Shown here piece after piece: positions 60,127 to 64,000 of a DNA stretch of 64,000 nt (position 1 is the first letter of the stretch; each line of letters opens with the position of its first letter). The DNA lies in the NCBI GenBank assembly GCA_963717515.1, contig OY970338.1, positions 1,426,001 through 1,490,000 of the forward strand. The letters are read 5' to 3'. The stretch comes from CAYXZQ01 sp963717515. GTDB taxonomy: Archaea; Nanobdellota; Nanobdellia; Woesearchaeales; DSVV01. A program made the translations under genes and the position numbers. The notes beneath the pieces are model-generated. The model ran no database searches. It was not told the DNA's origin and saw only the letters and a program-made list of their open reading frames with translations.

Positions 60127-61938
60127 TCAGTATTTATTGGCCAGTATCAGCCTTGGATATATGCAAAGGCTCTTGAATTCGTCAAGGAGCAGCTTGAATG
60201 CATATGCTATCTCTATGAAATTTATCTCGACATTGTCCCCGCATATGGGGCAGTACGACCTTTTCCTCATGCTGTCATGGATGGCTATGAGCCCGCAGTT
60301 CGAGCATACCGGGACGACAGTCTTGTCCGAATCGAACCTCTCCTTGAGGAGCAGGCTTGTGCCGTGGGCGACAAACGTGTCTTTCTCCATCTCCCCTAGC
60401 CTCAGCCCGCCTTCAAGAGCACGACCCTCTGTAGGCTGCCTTGTTAGAAGCTGTATTGGCCCTCTTGCCCTTGAATGTATCTTGTTAGCGACCATGTGCT
60501 TGAGCTTGAGATAATACATGTCTCCGATGAATATCTTTGCATCGAACTGCTCGCCTGTCATGCCGTTGTACATGGTCTCTGTACCGTTCTCCCGGAAACC
60601 CATGGACCTGAGCTCTTTTCTGAGCTCCTCTTCCGGCTCTGAATCGAATGTAGTCCCATCTATTGACCTTCCTGAAAGTGCTCCGACCTTGCCTGCAATC
60701 AGCTCAATGAGATGGGAAACTGTCATCCTTGACGGGATCCCATGCGGTGAGAATATCAGGTCGGGGATGATTCCGCTGGCTGAAAATGGCATATCCACTG
60801 CCGGGATTATTGCACCAATGACACCTTTCTGTCCATGCCTGCTTGTGAACTTGTCACCTATCTCAGGAATCCTCTGGTCCCTTATCCTGACCTGGACCAG
60901 CCTGTTCCCTTCCTCATTCTCAGTGAGCAGGACAAAATCTATGATGCCCCTCTCTCCATGCTTTATGGAAGATGATGATTCCCTCCTCATGCTTGAGGCC
61001 AGGTTGTATTCATCAAGGCTTGAAAGGAATCTCGGCGGCGATGTCTTGCCGATGACCACGTCATCTTCCGCGACTTTCGCCTCTGGGACGATTATCCCGT
61101 CTTCTTCAAGCATCCTGTAGTCTTTTTCTGACTTGTATCCCTTGACATCCTTGTCAGGGACGCCTATCTCATCAATGAGCCCTCCGGAATACCTGAGCTC
61201 CTCTGCGATGATAGGCCTAAAATAAGTGGACCTTGCGACCCCTCTCTGTATAGATGACTTGTTGAGGATTATCGCATCCTCCATGTTGTAGCCCTTGTAA
61301 CTCATTATTGCGACGACAAGATTCTGCCCTGCCGGGTGCTTGTCATAGTCGGATATCTCATGCATTATTGTCTGGGTGATAGGCATCTGAGGCGTCTCGA
61401 GGATGTTGACGTCCATGTCCATCCTCACAAGATAGTTTGCTGCATAGAACCCCAGGGCATGCTTCTGGTTCTTGCTTCCTGCATTGAGCCTCGTCGATAG
61501 CAGATGGTTGCCAAACGGCACAAGCGATGTGCATAGGCCGAGGATGTCGAATGCGACTACCTCCATATGCGTGTGCTCAGGGGTCAGCTCCTCCTCGCTG
61601 AATGCGACAAGAGCATTCTCTTCTTCCATTGCATCGACATATTCGATAATGCCCTGCTTTACCAGGTCTGACCATGAAATCTCATTCTTCTCGAGCTGGC
61701 TCCTCTGCTTCTCTGTCAGCAGCGGCTTGCCGTCTTTCACGACTACAAGCGGCCTTCTCAGCCTGCCTTTCTGGCACTCGATCCTTATCTTCTTCTGCTC
61801 CTTGTCATAAAGCAGGTTGATGTTCTGTGACAATGCCCCTTTCCTTCTCTCAAGGAATACGCTCTCCACGAAATTGTCAGGCTCATCCGTAGTCCCAATG
61901 AATTTCCCGTTCAGATACACTTCATCCATATTTCTCAC
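60127..61938 (-). CDS. rpoB1: RNA polymerase subunit B' (Rpo2C)
   Basis: The C-terminal half of the split second-largest subunit, 603 residues. Catalytic-centre blocks GDKFTSRHGQKGVIGAI and the C-terminal zinc site (CSNCGLI, then CPICGDN) are intact. The start overlaps the rpoB2 stop by 4 bp. B'/B'' splitting is shared by many euryarchaea and DPANN. Confidence 0.98.
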   Translation of the reverse strand: MRNMDEVYLNGKFIGTTDEPDNFVESVFLERRKGALSQNINLLYDKEQKKIRIECQKGRLRRPLVVVKDGKPLLTEKQRSQLEKNEISWSDLVKQGIIEYVDAMEEENALVAFSEEELTPEHTHMEVVAFDILGLCTSLVPFGNHLLSTRLNAGSKNQKHALGFYAANYLVRMDMDVNILETPQMPITQTIMHEISDYDKHPAGQNLVVAIMSYKGYNMEDAIILNKSSIQRGVARSTYFRPIIAEELRYSGGLIDEIGVPDKDVKGYKSEKDYRMLEEDGIIVPEAKVAEDDVVIGKTSPPRFLSSLDEYNLASSMRRESSSSIKHGERGIIDFVLLTENEEGNRLVQVRIRDQRIPEIGDKFTSRHGQKGVIGAIIPAVDMPFSASGIIPDLIFSPHGIPSRMTVSHLIELIAGKVGALSGRSIDGTTFDSEPEEELRKELRSMGFRENGTETMYNGMTGEQFDAKIFIGDMYYLKLKHMVANKIHSRARGPIQLLTRQPTEGRALEGGLRLGEMEKDTFVAHGTSLLLKERFDSDKTVVPVCSNCGLIAIHDSMRKRSYCPICGDNVEINFIEIAYAFKLLLDEFKSLCIYPRLILANKY

Positions 61939-63422
61939 CTGACCCCCTTCAGCCCCATGTTTTTCAATACCTTGAGGATATCCTGCTCATCATCCTGCTT
62001 TGACACCTGTGAGAGCAGTGAAAGGTTCTTCCTAAGGCCTATGTTTGTCCCTTCCGGGGTCTCTATGGGGCAAAGCCTGCCCAGATGGGTGCTGTGAAGC
62101 TCCCTGGCATCGAAATTCTCCTGCGTCGCTGACAATGGTGAGATCACCCTCTGCAGGTGGCTCATGGTCTCGAGAAAATTGAGCCTCTGGATCCTCTGGC
62201 TGATTCCCTTCCTTCCCCCGACCCAGTTGCCTGTAGCCATGGAGGTATACAGCCTCTGTGTGAGGAGCTTGTCCCTGATCACAACCTTTATCGACGGGAA
62301 CTTGCCCCTCTTTACGATTCTCTGGAAATTATAGAGCATGTCACCTATCAGCACCTTCAGATTCACCCTGAAGAGGTCTGCAAGGAGGTCCCCGCTCATC
62401 TTCACCCGCTTGTTCATGTAATGGTCCTTGTCATCAAGAGGGATCTCGCCATTTGAGACCTTGATGAATTTTTTCATAAGCTTGCATAGGTTGAAGGCCT
62501 TGAACAGCCTGTCCTCCTTCTCTGTTCCGAGGTGAGGCAGGAGATACTTGTCTACTATCTCGCCCATCCTCTCTATCCTTATGTCTTTTGACTGTGTTAT
62601 GCCTATCCTTTTCGCGATATTGTCCAGAGCGTCCTCTTCGTTCTTGAGGCTGTGGAATTCCAGCAGGTTGATGTATATGTCGTCATTCTGGGCATTGTCA
62701 GACACCTGCTTCATGATATCCTCGTCCTTGACAAGACCCAGCGACTTGAGGATTATCACCAGAGGTATCTTCTTGACCCTGGTGAAAGTTATGTAGAATA
62801 TCCCGTCCTTGTGCTTCTCCATCACATGAGGGATCTTGAATGAGCCCCTCTCAGAGAATATCTTGCCCTGGAACCTGCTCGGGCCTATCTTGTTCTCCTC
62901 GACCAGGAACTGGTTTGCAGCCAGGTCCTCGATGTTGATGAGCACCCTCTCGGTGCCGTTGATTATGAAGTATCCTCCAGGGTCGTATGGATCCTCGTTG
63001 TTTGCCACCAGCTCTTCCCTGCTCAGCTTGTTGAGATGGCAGAATTTTGATTTGAGCATTATTGGAATGGCTCCAACCTGGGTCACAAAGGATTCCCGCT
63101 GAATGCCGTTGATGTGGGCACTGACCTCGATATAGCATGGTGCTGAATAGCTTATCTTCCTGAGCCTTGCCTCTATGGGGAATATCGGCCTCTTCGATCC
63201 GTCAGCCTCTGTAATCTCCGGTTTGGTTACCCATATCTTGTCAAGCCTTATCTTGAACTCATCGATATTATGAGGGATTATCGTAGGCTCGATTATCTTG
63301 TTCTCATTGATTATGACCTGGAGCTCATGCTCAATGAAATAGTTGAACGATTCTATATCAGATTCAACGAGCGAATGCTCGTTGAAATACTTCTTTATCA
63401 GGGTTTTTGAGGTTTTATTCAT
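61935..63422 (-). CDS. rpoB2: RNA polymerase subunit B'' (Rpo2N)
   Basis: The N-terminal half of the second-largest subunit, 495 residues. Recognisable blocks include GYFIINGTERVLI, VRKGISQRI-type WVGGRKGISQRIQRLN, and the fork-loop region ARELHSTHLGRLCPIETPEG. The first bases overlap the rpoH end by 8 bp, which keeps the polymerase genes in one transcript. Confidence 0.98.
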   Translation of the reverse strand: MNKTSKTLIKKYFNEHSLVESDIESFNYFIEHELQVIINENKIIEPTIIPHNIDEFKIRLDKIWVTKPEITEADGSKRPIFPIEARLRKISYSAPCYIEVSAHINGIQRESFVTQVGAIPIMLKSKFCHLNKLSREELVANNEDPYDPGGYFIINGTERVLINIEDLAANQFLVEENKIGPSRFQGKIFSERGSFKIPHVMEKHKDGIFYITFTRVKKIPLVIILKSLGLVKDEDIMKQVSDNAQNDDIYINLLEFHSLKNEEDALDNIAKRIGITQSKDIRIERMGEIVDKYLLPHLGTEKEDRLFKAFNLCKLMKKFIKVSNGEIPLDDKDHYMNKRVKMSGDLLADLFRVNLKVLIGDMLYNFQRIVKRGKFPSIKVVIRDKLLTQRLYTSMATGNWVGGRKGISQRIQRLNFLETMSHLQRVISPLSATQENFDARELHSTHLGRLCPIETPEGTNIGLRKNLSLLSQVSKQDDEQDILKVLKNMGLKGVR

Positions 63423-63669
63423 TTACGACACACCTGTAATACACTGCCTCTCCTGCTGTCGGGCTGGGACGCACTATCTTTATCACATCCCCTACAGTGA
63501 CATTGAGGGGCTGGATGATAGGGTCCTTTGCCGAGATCTTGGGCAGCTCTTTTATTGTTATGTTGAGCTTCTTGAGAAGGTCGTTCTTGTCTTTCTGGGT
63601 GAGTTTTGCGTGCTTCGGAACCAGCACGTGAGTCCTAACATCGAAACTGACTTTTTTGTTTTTTGCCAT
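63415..63669 (-). CDS. rpoH: RNA polymerase subunit H (Rpo5)
   Basis: An 84-residue Rpb5 C-terminal-domain homologue (FDVRTHVLVPKHAKLTQKD, then DPIIQPLNVTVGDVIKIVR). It is the promoter-proximal gene of the polymerase operon. The ATG at 63669 lies about 20 bp after a TATA box and has SD-like GGAGAG. Confidence 0.97.
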   Translation of the reverse strand: MAKNKKVSFDVRTHVLVPKHAKLTQKDKNDLLKKLNITIKELPKISAKDPIIQPLNVTVGDVIKIVRPSPTAGEAVYYRCVVNE

Positions 63670-63680
63670 CTGGAATCTCT

Positions 63681-63694
63681 CCTTATATATTTAC
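63681..63694 (-). promoter_or_regulatory. TATA box of the RNA polymerase operon
   Basis: The minus strand reads GTAAATATATAAGG, 12-25 bp upstream of the rpoH ATG. SD-like GGAGAG lies about 7 bp before the start. Confidence 0.6.
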
Positions 63695-63784
63695 ATGGGT
63701 GCAAAAATCTTATTGACACCCCCCTGCCCCGCTGCCGGAGCACACCCGATAACCGGCCCCTTATCCTGACGACCTGGTTAGTTA

Positions 63785-63872
63785 TGGGCCCGACGAGGTT
63801 CGAACTCGCGACCACTCGATCCCTTCCGGAAAGTTAAAAGTCGAGTGCTCTACCAGGCTGAGCTACGGGCCC
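63785..63872 (-). tRNA. tRNA-Lys(UUU) with a 14-nt intron after position 37
   Basis: The minus strand gives acceptor GGGCCCG/CGGGCCC plus A, D arm GCTCAGCCTGGTAGAGC, and T arm GCGAG-TTCGAAC-CTCGT. The anticodon stem CTCGA pairs with TCGAG only if ACTTTCCGGAAGGG (63834-63821) is removed. The loop is then CTTTTAA with anticodon UUU. No CCA is encoded. Confidence 0.93.
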
Positions 63873-63875
63873 TTA

Positions 63876-63925
63876 AAGATTTGGGACCGTATCCCAGAGT
63901 CTCCAGGTTCCTTGTCCCAAATCTT
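63876..63925. repeat. Stem-bounded inverted repeat upstream of tRNA-Lys
   Basis: The perfect 12-bp pair AAGATTTGGGAC (63876-63887) / GTCCCAAATCTT (63914-63925) encloses 26 bp. It starts 4 bp from the 5' end of tRNA-Lys, in the style of the other structured elements in this window. Confidence 0.65.
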
Positions 63926-63958
63926 CAATACGCCCTGGCCGGGACTTTCTAACGACCT

Positions 63959-63977
63959 CCTTTTTCCATGAAAAAGG
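63959..63977. repeat. Short hairpin near the window end
   Basis: CCTTTTT-CCATG-AAAAAGG is a perfect 7-bp hairpin. No complete gene is visible between 63926 and the window end. Confidence 0.5.
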
Positions 63978-64000
63978 CAAAATATCGTTTTTCGAACCCG

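Noticed and set aside
63926..64000. Partial tRNA or coding frame at the window end
   Set aside because: GTTCGAA is present but its flanks do not form a T stem, and no start or family match is visible.

Overview
This window looks like chromosomal DNA from a DPANN-type archaeon, possibly a Woesearchaeales/Pacearchaeales-like lineage. The evidence is TATA-box promoters about 25 bp upstream of start codons (many transcripts look leaderless), a split RNA polymerase (rpoH-rpoB2-rpoB1-rpoA1-rpoA2), topoisomerase VI, archaeal PCNA, a Hef-type helicase/nuclease, archaeal ribosomal proteins, and tRNA genes with archaeal introns and no encoded CCA. A single-chain primase carrying its own Fe-S cysteines and a bacterial-type leucyl-tRNA synthetase are what point to DPANN. 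The exact lineage is an inference.

Layout. 1-8.8 kb: the 5' part of leuS, then a signalling/cofactor block. This block holds a KaiC-like ATPase, a B12-type radical SAM protein with an altered cluster motif, a V4R protein, a methyltransferase, a response regulator and a V4R histidine kinase. 8.9-12.8 kb: panD, a PaaK-like adenylating enzyme, a patatin lipase, a rubredoxin-hemerythrin operon and a VapC remnant. 12.8-18 kb: rpoN, small membrane proteins, an MscS channel, an operon of three helical proteins, an intron-containing tRNA-Leu and a hairpin-rich repeat island. 18-28 kb: membrane proteins, ndk, PCNA, a broken MBL-fold gene, a cyclophilin, and a GCS2 / ATP-grasp / N-formylglutamate-amidohydrolase-like cluster. 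28-36.5 kb: a KH protein with topoisomerase VI B and A, HtpX-LemA, the fused primase, Nudix and Toprim proteins. 36.6-42.4 kb: a possible 10-residue peptide, a calcium-binding-repeat surface protein, a disrupted archaellin locus and Hef. 42.4-50 kb: a second KaiC-like gene, a dead site-2-protease-like protein, TraB, a PRC-barrel protein, a second MscS channel, Nudix and rhomboid. 50-54.5 kb: pyrG, a 1-kb extremely AT-rich tract, a small AbrB-like gene and a hisG with an early stop. 54.6-63.9 kb: S7, S12, NusA, L30e, the RNA polymerase operon and an intron-containing tRNA-Lys, all on the minus strand.

How the parts may work together. The block at 1.5-8.8 kb pairs ligand-sensing V4R domains, a phosphorelay and a KaiC-like switch with two enzymes (radical SAM and methyltransferase) whose families modify tetrapyrroles or other hydrophobic compounds. 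The 23.4-27.3 kb cluster combines two amide-bond-forming folds with one amide-cleaving fold and is a candidate peptide or amino-acid conjugate pathway. Several intergenic spaces carry stem-bounded, multi-branched inverted repeats of about 50-80 bp, which look like a dispersed family of structured elements. The AT-rich tract after pyrG is nearly free of C on the plus strand and repeats AAGTAT, which is unusual enough to test as an origin or segregation site.
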